Shown: piece after piece, positions 8,790 through 18,570 of the stretch
Layout of the letters: the number at the start of each line of letters is the position of its first letter
Position numbering within the stretch: position 1 is the first letter of the stretch
Origin: Pyrinomonadaceae bacterium
GTDB taxonomy: Bacteria; Acidobacteriota; Blastocatellia; Pyrinomonadales; Pyrinomonadaceae
Reading direction: 5' to 3'
NCBI GenBank assembly: GCA_017983495.1
Contig: JAGOBH010000001.1
Location: forward strand, 744,001-808,000
Length of the DNA stretch: 64,000 bases
Program-made: the position numbers and the translations under genes
The notes under the pieces: model-generated
What the model saw: the letters and a program-made list of their open reading frames with translations, nothing else
Told to the model about the DNA's origin: nothing
Databases searched by the model: none

Positions 8790-9491
8790 ATGAAAACTAA
8801 ATTTATTGCATTGGTATTGATCATGGCCGGTATCGCGGCATTTGGTTCGGAGACATTTGCCCAGAAAAAGGGAAAAGAGATGAAGGCGGCCGAGGAACGT
8901 GTCGATAAGGCATCAGCCGTTATCAAAGAGGTAATGCGGATCAACGAAAAAGCGATCCCGCGTGATCTTTTGGCAAAGGCAAAGGCGATCGTTGTGTTTC
9001 CCGGAGCCTTGAAGTTCGGCTTTATCCTCGGCGGCCAGGGCGGCGAGGGCGTTGTCATTCGCCGTTTGGCGAACGGCTGGAGCGCACCGGCGTTTATGAA
9101 TATGGGCGGCGGCAGCATCGGACCGCAGATCGGTGGACAGGCGACCGACTACGTGTTGTTGATAATGAACGAAAGGGGCCTGAAGGGTCTGCTCGCTGAT
9201 AAATTTGAGGTCGGCGGCGAAGGCAGTGTCGCAGCCGGACCCGTCGGACGTACGGCGGCGGCTTCGACCAACGTGACGATGGACGCTGAGATTCTATCGT
9301 ATTCGCGCAGCCGCGGGTTGTTTGCCGGTGTTGCTCTGAAAGGCGTTGTGATCAAGCAGGACGAGAGCATCAACCAGGCGATCTACCAGAAATCGGCCAA
9401 AGAGATACTTGGGGATCCGGCCATGGAATGGTCGGCGGCACCCAGATCTCTGCAAAAGTTCCCGATAACCGTATCAGCGTATTCTAAATGA
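8790..9491 (+). CDS. SYLF (Ysc84-type) lipid-binding protein, secreted
   Basis: The product has 233 residues with a signal peptide of about 24 residues (ending ETFAQ). The mature part is one SYLF domain: KAKAIVVFPGALKFGFILGGQGGEGVVIRR, IGGQATDYVLLIMNERGL, and the late SRSRGLFAGVALKGVVIKQD. The domain binds phosphoinositides in eukaryotes. Bacterial copies are periplasmic or outer-membrane associated, with unclear function. GGAGG precedes the start. It is a single gene with its own terminator. Confidence 0.9.
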   Translation: MKTKFIALVLIMAGIAAFGSETFAQKKGKEMKAAEERVDKASAVIKEVMRINEKAIPRDLLAKAKAIVVFPGALKFGFILGGQGGEGVVIRRLANGWSAPAFMNMGGGSIGPQIGGQATDYVLLIMNERGLKGLLADKFEVGGEGSVAAGPVGRTAAASTNVTMDAEILSYSRSRGLFAGVALKGVVIKQDESINQAIYQKSAKEILGDPAMEWSAAPRSLQKFPITVSAYSK

Positions 9492-9516
9492 TCGCAAAGT
9501 TAAATAACTGATCGAG

Positions 9517-9546
9517 AAACGCCGCAGGAAACGCGGCGTTTTTCTT
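9517..9546 (+). terminator. Rho-independent terminator
   Basis: AAACGCCGC (9517-9525) pairs with GCGGCGTTT (9533-9541), and a T-rich run follows. It lies 25 bases after the SYLF gene. Confidence 0.85.
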
Positions 9547-9583
9547 TTAAACAAACCGCTGCCTGATGCTAGTCTAATTAAAT

Positions 9584-9901
9584 ATGTCGAACCGAATCGA
9601 AGTCTTTAAGGAAATGCTCGCGAATGACCCCGAAAACACCATGGTGATGTTTGGGCTTGCCAAGGAATACGAAAAGCTCGAGCAGCACCGTGATGTGATC
9701 GAGTTGCTCGAAAGCTATCTCGCCAAAGCCGACGACGAAGGCAACGCATACGGCGTGCTCGCCGGTGCTTATGCACGATCCGGTGATCGTGAAAAAGCGA
9801 TCGAGACCTACAAACGCGGCATCGACGTCTCAATGGCACACGGCCACCCGTCGATGGCAAACGAATACCGCATGACGCTCGATCTCGATTTCAGTGAATA
9901 A
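9584..9901 (+). CDS. Short tetratricopeptide-repeat protein
   Basis: The product has 105 residues and is almost wholly TPR-like helix pairs (FGLAKEYEKLEQHRDVIELLESYL, AYGVLAGAYARSGDREKAIETYKRGI). There is no signal peptide or other domain, so it is probably a cytoplasmic adaptor. It is nine bases upstream of the VOC gene and likely shares a transcript with it. Confidence 0.8.
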   Translation: MSNRIEVFKEMLANDPENTMVMFGLAKEYEKLEQHRDVIELLESYLAKADDEGNAYGVLAGAYARSGDREKAIETYKRGIDVSMAHGHPSMANEYRMTLDLDFSE

Positions 9902-9910
9902 GAACGCACT

Positions 9911-10303
9911 GTGAAGACACACTTTATATTGTACGTCGCTGATCAGACACGGAGCACCGCGTTCTATTCGGCCGTACTTGCCGCGGAACCAACGTTAAAT
10001 GTCCCCGGTATGACGGAGTTCGAACTCGGCCGCGACGCGGTTCTGGGGTTAATGCCTGAGGCCGGTATCGAGCGGTTGCTTGGCGATGCTATCGACAAGC
10101 CGATTCCGGCAGGCAGGTCGCCGCGAGCGGAACTTTACTTAATGGTGGACGATCCGCAAGAACATCACGAGCGGGTATTAGCTTCGGGCGGACTCGAATT
10201 GAGCAAATTGCAGTCTCGCGATTGGGGACACACCGTCGCCTACAGCCTTGATCCGGATGGTTATGTTATTGCGTTTGCCGAGTCCACAAAGCCGGCATCA
10301 TAG
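9911..10303 (+). CDS. VOC (glyoxalase/bleomycin-resistance) family protein
   Basis: The product has 130 residues from a GTG start. The two beta-alpha-beta-beta-beta halves of the VOC fold can be traced: MKTHFILYVADQTRSTAFYSAVL and LYLMVDDPQEHHERVLASGG, then WGHTVAYSLDPDGYVIAFAE. The end motif with Asp-Pro-Asp-Gly and a Glu metal ligand is typical. It may be a metal-dependent lyase, dioxygenase or drug-binding protein. The substrate is unknown. Confidence 0.82.
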   Translation: MKTHFILYVADQTRSTAFYSAVLAAEPTLNVPGMTEFELGRDAVLGLMPEAGIERLLGDAIDKPIPAGRSPRAELYLMVDDPQEHHERVLASGGLELSKLQSRDWGHTVAYSLDPDGYVIAFAESTKPAS

Positions 10304-10315
10304 CCGTCTAAAACT

Positions 10316-10783
10316 TTATGCATCCCAAAAAACTCCGTATGCCTTACCGCCGCGAATGTGGTCATCCCACATCCGATTGGCTCCGACAAATACCCGACTT
10401 GTCGGAAAGAAGCACGCTAGGAACACGTATGCAGCCGACAAAATGAACAGTATCGGCGCAGCGACCATCATTCCCACAAGTGTAAACCACTCGATATGAA
10501 CAACTCCGAGTGTAAAACCAAACAGCCCGACCAGAAACGAACAGATCACGGTCAAAAGTACGAAGCGCGAGGCGATCAGCAGCCAGTCGCGTTCCTTCCA
10601 AAATTTCTTTAGATCAGATAGATGAAACGGCAGGAATGCGGCCGCGACCAGGACGGTCACTATCGGTCTTTGATAAACGGCGGTGAACGAGAACAACAGG
10701 GCCAATGTCCCGACCGAACCGCCGATAAATCCGGCGGCCAGCGTGTAAAAGATGTTGGCAAAGAAATCGAAAATTTTTGCCAT
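10316..10783 (-). CDS. Four-helix membrane protein, unknown
   Basis: The product has 155 residues. Hydrophobic segments lie at about 12-32, 38-50, 68-95 and 98-122. The tail (FPTSRVFVGANRMWDDHIRGGKAYGVFWDA) is polar and aromatic-rich. I do not recognise the family. It is convergent with the VOC gene and lies 47 bases downstream of the cyclophilin on the same strand. Confidence 0.65.
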   Translation of the reverse strand: MAKIFDFFANIFYTLAAGFIGGSVGTLALLFSFTAVYQRPIVTVLVAAAFLPFHLSDLKKFWKERDWLLIASRFVLLTVICSFLVGLFGFTLGVVHIEWFTLVGMMVAAPILFILSAAYVFLACFFPTSRVFVGANRMWDDHIRGGKAYGVFWDA

Positions 10784-10830
10784 TTACTGAATACGTTCTA
10801 TCTCGGCAATTATTTGCGGCGGAAGTCAAA

Positions 10831-11526
10831 TTATTGGCCCGGCGTCACCGGGGACGCACACGGCTGGACGGATGCCTTTTTGATCCTCACCGGTTTGTCG
10901 GGCTTTTCTTCCGTGACCGGAGCTTTATTAATAGTGTCGGCGACCTCCATTCCCTTGGTCACGCGGCCAAAAGCGGCAAACGTGCCGTCGAGATGGGCTC
11001 CCGGGCCGACCAGGATAAAGAAGCTGGTGGCTGCGCTATTCGGTTCGTCGGTCCGCGCCATCGAGAGTATTCCGCGTTCGTGCAGGATCTTGCTCGGCTC
11101 GTCCGGCAGACGTTTGCGGGCACGCATACCGAGCGCGTAGGTCATCTTGCCCTCACGCGAATAGAGATTGCCTCCCTGAATGACAAATCCCGGCACGACG
11201 CGACTGAACGTCGTCGTGTCGAACGCCCCGATCGCCGCCAGATTGAGAAAGTTGCGGACAGATTCGGGCGCAACTTCGGGAAACATCTCCATCTCGATGT
11301 CGCCCGATTCGGTCTCAAACTTGACGCATTTCGACGCCATCGTCTTCACATCTGCCGAATCGTACGGCTCGGCCGCCGCCTCGATCTTAGGCTCGGGCCG
11401 GACATTTGCCTTCGGCAGCGGTGTCGCAGCCGGTGCTGCGGGCGGCGTCGGTGTGGCTGTCTGGCCAAAAGCCGCAGCCGACAGAGCCAAAAAACATATC
11501 GCTGAAAGTGTCAGTGTCTTTATCAT
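10831..11526 (-). CDS. Exported cyclophilin-type peptidyl-prolyl isomerase
   Basis: The product has 231 residues from the ATG at 11524-11526. An upstream in-frame ATG would add 34 residues ahead of the obvious signal peptide (MIKTLTLSAICFLALSAAAFGQ) and is unlikely. A Pro/Ala/Thr linker follows, then a cyclophilin domain from about residue 66: FETESGDIEMEMFPEVAPESVRNF, FSRVVPGFVIQGG, and SMARTDEPNSAATSFFILVG. The catalytic Arg and the substrate-loop Gln are kept. It should speed prolyl cis-trans isomerisation in the periplasm. It diverges from the M1 peptidase across 70 bases. Confidence 0.9.
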   Translation of the reverse strand: MIKTLTLSAICFLALSAAAFGQTATPTPPAAPAATPLPKANVRPEPKIEAAAEPYDSADVKTMASKCVKFETESGDIEMEMFPEVAPESVRNFLNLAAIGAFDTTTFSRVVPGFVIQGGNLYSREGKMTYALGMRARKRLPDEPSKILHERGILSMARTDEPNSAATSFFILVGPGAHLDGTFAAFGRVTKGMEVADTINKAPVTEEKPDKPVRIKKASVQPCASPVTPGQ

Positions 11527-11596
11527 TCGTTTCTTTTGATGTATTTTCAATAAAACCGACAAATATGTAAAGGTCTTCGGCGTAAGCAATAAAATT

Positions 11597-13276
11597 ATGA
11601 AAAATCTCTTTAAGATCGTTTCCGTCATCCTCCTTTCTTTTGCAGCGATCTCCGCCCAACGCGAACTCGGTGTCCGGCCGACCGATACCGGCGGCGTGCT
11701 GATGTTCGAGCAGGCGGCATTTGACGTACTGGATTACGATATTTCGATCAATGCGAACCCGCGGACCAAATCGATCACCGGTACGACCGTGATGACGGCC
11801 CGCACCGTCATTCCGACCAATGTCATCGTGCTTAATCTCGACATGCCGTACACGATCAGCAAGCTGACCGAAGGCGGCCGCGACGTGAGATATCGCCATG
11901 ACAAGGACGGCAGGATATGGATCTGGCTGCCGATGACCAAACAGGCCGGCGACGAGATCAAGACCGCGATCACTTACGCCGGCACGCCCCGCGAGGCCCC
12001 GCGTCCGCCCTGGATCGGCGGTTTTATGTGGAAAAAGACACCCAACGGCTCCGACTGGATCTCGGTCGCTCTGCAAAACGACGGTGCCGACCTGTTGTTT
12101 CCGTGCAAGGACCATCCGTCGGACAAGCCCGCGACCGCCTCGATGCACATTACCGTGCCTGACCCGCTCATCGCGACCGGGCCGGGCAAACTCGTAAACG
12201 TTAAAGGAAATGCCGGCAGCACATCGACGTACAGTTGGCGTATGACCAACCCGATCGCCAACTATTCGCTTGTCTTCAACGCCGCACCTTACAAATTGAT
12301 CGAGGATAGCTACAAGTCGATCACCGGCGAGACGATGCCGATCCACTTTTACATTCTGCCGGAGAGCTTCGACAAAGGTGCCCGGCTGATCGCCGAACAG
12401 AAAAAGTACATCGCCTTTTTTGAAAAATACCTCGGGCCGTTCCCGTTTCGAGCCGTAAAGGTCGGCATTGTCGAAACGCCGCACCTCGGCATGGAACACT
12501 CGACCAATATCGCTTACGGAAACCAGTTCAAATACCGCGAGGACGGCACCGACACGCTGCTGCTGCATGAGTATGGCCACGAATACTGGGCCAATCTCGT
12601 AACGGCCAGCGACTGGCGCGATTTTTGGATCCACGAGGGTTTTCAGTCGTATATGGACACGCTCTACACCGAGACGCTCCACGGCCAGGAAGCGTATCTG
12701 AAGGCAATGTCGGTTCGGCAACGCGGGTTTAAGAACAAACAGCCGGTCGCCCCGCGTGAGCCCAAGATCGCCTATCAGGTATACATGTCCGAGCCCGACT
12801 ATCTCAATTCGGATGGCGACATCTACGGCAAAGGCGCGTACATTCTGCACACGCTCCGGTACCTGATCGGCGACGACGCGTTTTTCCGCTCGCTCCGCCG
12901 CATGGCGTACCCGACCAAGGCGATGGAATCGTACACCGACGGCCGCCAAACACGCCTCGTCAACACCGACGATTTCCTGACCATCGTCAACGAAGAAAGC
13001 AAGATGAACCTCGACTGGTTCTTCGAACTATATCTGCGTCAGCCCAAGCTGCCGAAGCTCGTCGCTGAAGAAGTATTGTCAAGCTTTACGTCACAGCCAA
13101 ATAGGCTGGAACTTCGTTGGGAAACGCCCAACAACATGCCGTTCCCGATGTCGATCGATGTCGTCGTTAACGGCAAGTCCCAACGCGTCGAAATGAAAGA
13201 CGGCAAAGCCACCATCAACTACACCGGCGCACCGCCCGTCATCGATCCGAAAGGCTGGGTTTTGAAGGCTCAATAA
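11597..13276 (+). CDS. M1-family (gluzincin) metallopeptidase, secreted
   Basis: The product has 559 residues with a signal peptide of about 20 residues. An N-terminal beta-saddle domain (35-235) is followed by the catalytic domain. The zinc site is HEYGH (His324, Glu325, His328) with the third ligand Glu347 in HEGFQSYMD, the M1 spacing. The exopeptidase GxMEN motif appears as GMEHST (298-303), so Asn is missing and the specificity may differ from classical aminopeptidases. The ERAP-like C-terminal helical domain is absent, and a short beta domain ends the protein. A role in peptide breakdown in the periplasm or outside is likely. Confidence 0.9.
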   Translation: MKNLFKIVSVILLSFAAISAQRELGVRPTDTGGVLMFEQAAFDVLDYDISINANPRTKSITGTTVMTARTVIPTNVIVLNLDMPYTISKLTEGGRDVRYRHDKDGRIWIWLPMTKQAGDEIKTAITYAGTPREAPRPPWIGGFMWKKTPNGSDWISVALQNDGADLLFPCKDHPSDKPATASMHITVPDPLIATGPGKLVNVKGNAGSTSTYSWRMTNPIANYSLVFNAAPYKLIEDSYKSITGETMPIHFYILPESFDKGARLIAEQKKYIAFFEKYLGPFPFRAVKVGIVETPHLGMEHSTNIAYGNQFKYREDGTDTLLLHEYGHEYWANLVTASDWRDFWIHEGFQSYMDTLYTETLHGQEAYLKAMSVRQRGFKNKQPVAPREPKIAYQVYMSEPDYLNSDGDIYGKGAYILHTLRYLIGDDAFFRSLRRMAYPTKAMESYTDGRQTRLVNTDDFLTIVNEESKMNLDWFFELYLRQPKLPKLVAEEVLSSFTSQPNRLELRWETPNNMPFPMSIDVVVNGKSQRVEMKDGKATINYTGAPPVIDPKGWVLKAQ

Positions 13277-13402
13277 TGAAGGAACTATGTGCAGAATTTT
13301 CGGTTTTTTCAATCGATGAAAATGTCTCGCCGCCCAAGCTGATGTTGTTGCCAAATATTATTGATTGCATCGATTCGCAATTCGATTTAATCTAAGCACG
13401 TT

Positions 13403-13618
13403 ATGAGTACACTTTTCGACGAAGCACTAAAACTACCGAACGCCGAACGCCGAAAGCTCGCGGACGATATTTACGATAGTCTCCAAAAACCGCAGGACGG
13501 GTTTTACCTGACTCCCGAACAAGAGGCGGAACTTGCACGGCGGCTTGAGGACTATGAAAAGAATCCCGGCGGAAATCTCTCATGGGAGGAAGTCAGAGAC
13601 GCTGCTCTGGCCCGGTAA
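13403..13618 (+). CDS. Addiction-module antitoxin component (TIGR02574-like)
   Basis: The product has 71 residues. It is a helical protein that opens EALKLPNAERRKLADDIYDSL and ends WEEVRDAAL, the pattern of the putative addiction-module component family that pairs with RelE/ParE toxins. The toxin gene starts five bases after its stop, in the usual antitoxin-first order. It probably binds and blocks the toxin and may repress the operon, though no DNA-binding domain is obvious. Confidence 0.82.
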   Translation: MSTLFDEALKLPNAERRKLADDIYDSLQKPQDGFYLTPEQEAELARRLEDYEKNPGGNLSWEEVRDAALAR

Positions 13619-13623
13619 TTGGC

Positions 13624-13920
13624 ATGTTGCTCGAGATTCGTCCGGTCGCAAGAGACGAATTTGATGAAGCGGCAGATTGGTATCGCGACCGTGATCCGGC
13701 GGTTAGAGACGATTTTGTTGCGGCCGTCGAGTTGGCTCTCCGATCAATAACTGATCGGCCGCTGACGTTCCCAATTGTGTTCGGCTCCAAGGTTCGCCGT
13801 ACGGTCGTCAAGAGATTTCCATATTCAATATTTTTCACCTACACCGAAAACCTCGTCATTGTATTCTCCATTTTCAACGATAGCCGAAATCCGATGATCT
13901 GGCGCGGTCGGATCGGATAG
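13624..13920 (+). CDS. RelE/ParE-family toxin
   Basis: The product has 98 residues from the ATG at 13624. A longer frame from 13582 would overlap the antitoxin and adds no family sequence. Typical ParE/RelE pieces are IRPVARDEFDEAADWYRDRDP, FPIVFGSKVRRTVVKRFPYSIFFTY and IFNDSRNPMIW. The Arg/Lys-rich beta sheet suits either mRNA cleavage or gyrase inhibition, and which one is not clear. It forms a type II toxin-antitoxin module with the gene before it. Confidence 0.85.
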   Translation: MLLEIRPVARDEFDEAADWYRDRDPAVRDDFVAAVELALRSITDRPLTFPIVFGSKVRRTVVKRFPYSIFFTYTENLVIVFSIFNDSRNPMIWRGRIG

Positions 13921-14080
13921 TCTATTTGACCCGGTGATCCGCGAAGGTCAATCGTCAAAAGCTGAGTTTGTCTTATGAGTTTTGGGTCCGCGGTGTTGCG
14001 TATGAGAAACCGACGAGCATAGTTGACACGAATGGTAAAATTTATGGTAGCGGTGGTTTTTGGAGAGGTGCTTGCGGGAG

Positions 14081-14418
14081 ATGTGGGAACTTGATGGGAC
14101 AACGGGACAGTTTTGGTAAAATGACACTAACCCGTGCTGTGACAATAGTTAACCCCACTTTGCTTTATTAAATATTCCTACTATTTCCTACTAAGTAGGA
14201 ATATTTCCCACCAATTCGGAATTGAGGACAGTGAATCGCGGTGGCAAATGATGAATTTCGAATAGCGAACAACGAATGATGAGAGATCTGCCGTTGTATC
14301 GATGTCGCCGAAGAGCCAACTGAAGTAGGAACTCGAAACACTCTCCGATCTCTGCGAAAAACTCCCCGCTCTCTCCGTGGACCTGGAGGCGTGGGAACTC
14401 GCCGGGACAACGGGACAG
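14081..14418 (+). repeat. Composite intergenic repeat, locus A
   Basis: The gap 13921-14504 holds no gene. In order it contains: a box GTGGGAACTTGATGGGACA (from 14083, continuing to GGGACAG at 14110); a palindrome with 13-bp arms AAATATTCCTACT (14170-14182) and AGTAGGAATATTT (14194-14206); a box GAAGAGCCAACTGAAGTAGG (from 14310); and a second GTGGGAACTCG...GGGACAG box (14391-14418). The same elements in the same order occur at 51500-52129. No reading frame or transposase accompanies them. Confidence 0.75.
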
Positions 14419-14504
14419 AGTCGTCAAATTGCCCGTTTCCGCCAGTTTTGGTATTTTAGAAGGTTAATTGGTTATTAATAATTGTTATAGACAGGATTTA
14501 TAAA

Positions 14505-16754
<2,250 letters not shown>

Positions 16755-16757
16755 CAG

Positions 16758-17096
16758 ATGGTCTTAGAGATTCGTAGAACGACCCCAATGTTTCCAACGC
16801 GACCATGTCGCTACTGCCTTGGCCTACAAGACGATAGCGTCTTCGCGGATTTCGACATTGATGAATCGGGACGAGTTTTTTTAGTAGCTATTTCTTTCGA
16901 TGGTTATGGATTCTGTCACACCGCCGGTGGAATCCGACCTATGAGTTTGGAGGGATCGAAACGCTTTATCAGTTTGGTCGAAAATGACGATGTGATATCA
17001 GAAGACTTGGCAACTATCATATCCGGGTATTTTCGTGAGAACTCCGATGTAATCTGGAAAGACGCATTAGAAGAGCACGCGCTCATTGGTGACTGA
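16758..17096 (+). CDS. Hypothetical protein
   Basis: The product has 112 residues and starts three bases after the E1 stop. A CxxC (PCRYC, residues 17-21) is followed by beta-rich sequence and an acidic C-terminus with a helical stretch (ISEDLATIISGYF). I do not recognise a family. It may be co-transcribed with the E1 gene or belong with the DUF4160/DUF2442 pair downstream. Confidence 0.55.
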   Translation: MVLEIRRTTPMFPTRPCRYCLGLQDDSVFADFDIDESGRVFLVAISFDGYGFCHTAGGIRPMSLEGSKRFISLVENDDVISEDLATIISGYFRENSDVIWKDALEEHALIGD

Positions 17097-17127
17097 ATTA
17101 TAGGTTGAGAATGGAAGAGTTTTCGTT

Positions 17128-17388
17128 ATGCCGTACGTCTCATTTTTCTTTGGGATCATTATTCGAATGTTTCATAATGATCACAACCCGCCGCATTTTC
17201 ATGCGGAATATCAGGGGCAGAAGGCAAAATTTGACCTTGATGGTAATCTGGTAGAAGGTAAAATGAGGTCGCGAACCGCAAGATCGCTGATTAAGAAATG
17301 GGCCAAATTACACAAAATCGAGCTAACGGGAAATTGGGATCGAGCAATGGAATTGGGCGAGATCCGCAAGATCGATCCGTTGGATTGA
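17128..17388 (+). CDS. DUF4160 protein (putative toxin-antitoxin-type partner)
   Basis: The product has 86 residues. The family signature is clear: MPYVSFFFGIIIRMFHNDHNPPHFHAEYQGQ near the start, with conserved His pairs, then a helix (KWAKLHKIELTGNWDRAM). DUF4160 genes commonly sit beside DUF2442 genes, as here 20 bases on, and the pair is often suspected of acting as a toxin-antitoxin-like module. No activity is proven. Confidence 0.85.
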   Translation: MPYVSFFFGIIIRMFHNDHNPPHFHAEYQGQKAKFDLDGNLVEGKMRSRTARSLIKKWAKLHKIELTGNWDRAMELGEIRKIDPLD

Positions 17389-17408
17389 TCCCCAGAAACA
17401 AGCACTAC

Positions 17409-17648
17409 ATGCCCGTCGTCGTGGACGCGAAATACGTGTCGGAGTACAAGATCCACGTCGTGTTCAACAACGGCGAAGAGCGTATCGCAGATTTTTCAAA
17501 ATGGGGAATCGGACGTGGAGTTTATAAACCGCTAAAGGACAAGAAGTACTTTAGGACCTTCTTCGTCGATGGTTGGACCATCTCATGGCCAAATGGTGCT
17601 GATATCGCTCCGGAAACTCTTTACGATGAAGGCGAACCGGTAGTCTAG
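17409..17648 (+). CDS. DUF2442 protein
   Basis: The product has 79 residues from the ATG at 17409. An upstream in-frame start would overlap DUF4160 and adds no family sequence. It shows the DUF2442 pattern: a beta hairpin (YKIHVVFNNGEERIADFSKW), a GVYKPLKDKKYFRTFFVDGWTISWPNGADIAPETLYD core and an acidic end. It is probably the partner of the DUF4160 gene. Its stop overlaps the convergent AlkZ-like gene by 4 bases. Confidence 0.85.
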   Translation: MPVVVDAKYVSEYKIHVVFNNGEERIADFSKWGIGRGVYKPLKDKKYFRTFFVDGWTISWPNGADIAPETLYDEGEPVV

Positions 17649-18445
17649 ACTTCTTTGAGTTTGTAGACACCCGTTGACAGACGTTCAGCGAATCCTTCAT
17701 CGACAAGCTGGTGATTGGCCTTTCCGGATTCCCAACGTTGAAATCCGAACTTGCCTGACAGTTCGCCGAGTAAGGTCATTCCACTCATTTGCAGGTAGGC
17801 ACGTGCCAGCTCGCGGACGGCATCTTCGCGAGGTATATTTACAGATAATTCTTCGGGAAACCGAGCTTCGGCAACGGTCCAGATATAGGTGAATTTTGGT
17901 ACGTAAACTACTTCTTGCGGCACGACCTTCATTCGCCGCTGCAGTTCGTCGATGGCGTTTGTGAGATCTTTTTTGTCCTTAAAGCCGCACTCTTCGCGAA
18001 GGTCGGCGGTGGCCATTTCCCATTCTTTGCGGAGCACCTTGAGGACAAGTTGAGCGTTCTTTGACAATATACCGGCCTCGCCCTTACGCGAACAGCCCCA
18101 GATCGCGTTAAAGACGGGTATCATTCGCGGGCCGAGAAACCACGATTTGCCTTTGAGGAGTTTTGCGTAATAGAGCTTGCCGCGGGCGATGACCTCGTCC
18201 TTGAGCACCCATGCCCGGCTTGCCTCGTAATCCTTCTGCACGTTCCGCGGCATGTGGGCATCGCGGCGGCCGCAGACAGCGATGTAGACCGACGGCATCA
18301 TCTTTCGGACATCGGTCAGCCCAAGACAAAAGCCGAGATCTTCGACCATTGCCTCGACAGCCTCGGCGGAATCGACCTTGAGCGACTCTTCGCGACGCCA
18401 TTTGCGGTCACGATACTGTTCGATCTCTTCCGGCAGTTCACGCAT
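17645..18445 (-). CDS. AlkZ-like winged-helix protein, unknown function
   Basis: The product has 266 residues from the ATG at 18443-18445. A TTG six codons earlier is a weaker choice. The middle and C-terminal parts look like tandem winged helices (AQLVLKVLRKEWEMATADLREECGF, FTYIWTVAEARFPEEL, ELARAYLQMSGMTLLGELSGKFG), in the manner of AlkZ/YcaQ-related proteins. The Q-x-Q catalytic motif of AlkZ/YcaQ glycosylases is not seen. DNA binding is therefore likely but glycosylase activity is not supported. An inverted repeat lies just upstream of it. Confidence 0.5.
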   Translation of the reverse strand: MRELPEEIEQYRDRKWRREESLKVDSAEAVEAMVEDLGFCLGLTDVRKMMPSVYIAVCGRRDAHMPRNVQKDYEASRAWVLKDEVIARGKLYYAKLLKGKSWFLGPRMIPVFNAIWGCSRKGEAGILSKNAQLVLKVLRKEWEMATADLREECGFKDKKDLTNAIDELQRRMKVVPQEVVYVPKFTYIWTVAEARFPEELSVNIPREDAVRELARAYLQMSGMTLLGELSGKFGFQRWESGKANHQLVDEGFAERLSTGVYKLKEV

Positions 18446-18466
18446 AACGCTATTTTGCCACAAAAT

Positions 18467-18568
18467 GTCAGAACCGCCTGCGTGAGCGGGCGGTCCGGAA
18501 GTAAATACTTATTCGATGTTGATCTCAGCACAGAGTGCTCGCCGCCCGCTGACGCAGGCGGTTCTGAC
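18467..18568. repeat. REP-like inverted repeat with 27-bp arms
   Basis: The left arm (18467-18493, starting GTCAGAACCGCCTGCG) and right arm (18542-18568) are reverse complements with one mismatch, separated by 48 bases. The GC-rich, gene-edge placement resembles REP/BIME elements. It sits between the start of the AlkZ-like gene and the stop of the glycine-zipper gene. Confidence 0.8.
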
Positions 18569-18570
18569 CA

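Noticed and set aside
13288..13320. Ten-codon frame with an MCRIFGFF-like start
   Set aside because: It resembles the N-terminus of glutamine amidotransferases but ends at once; chance is more likely.
18494..18541. Spacer of the REP-like repeat as a small RNA
   Set aside because: No promoter or terminator signals support a separate transcript.
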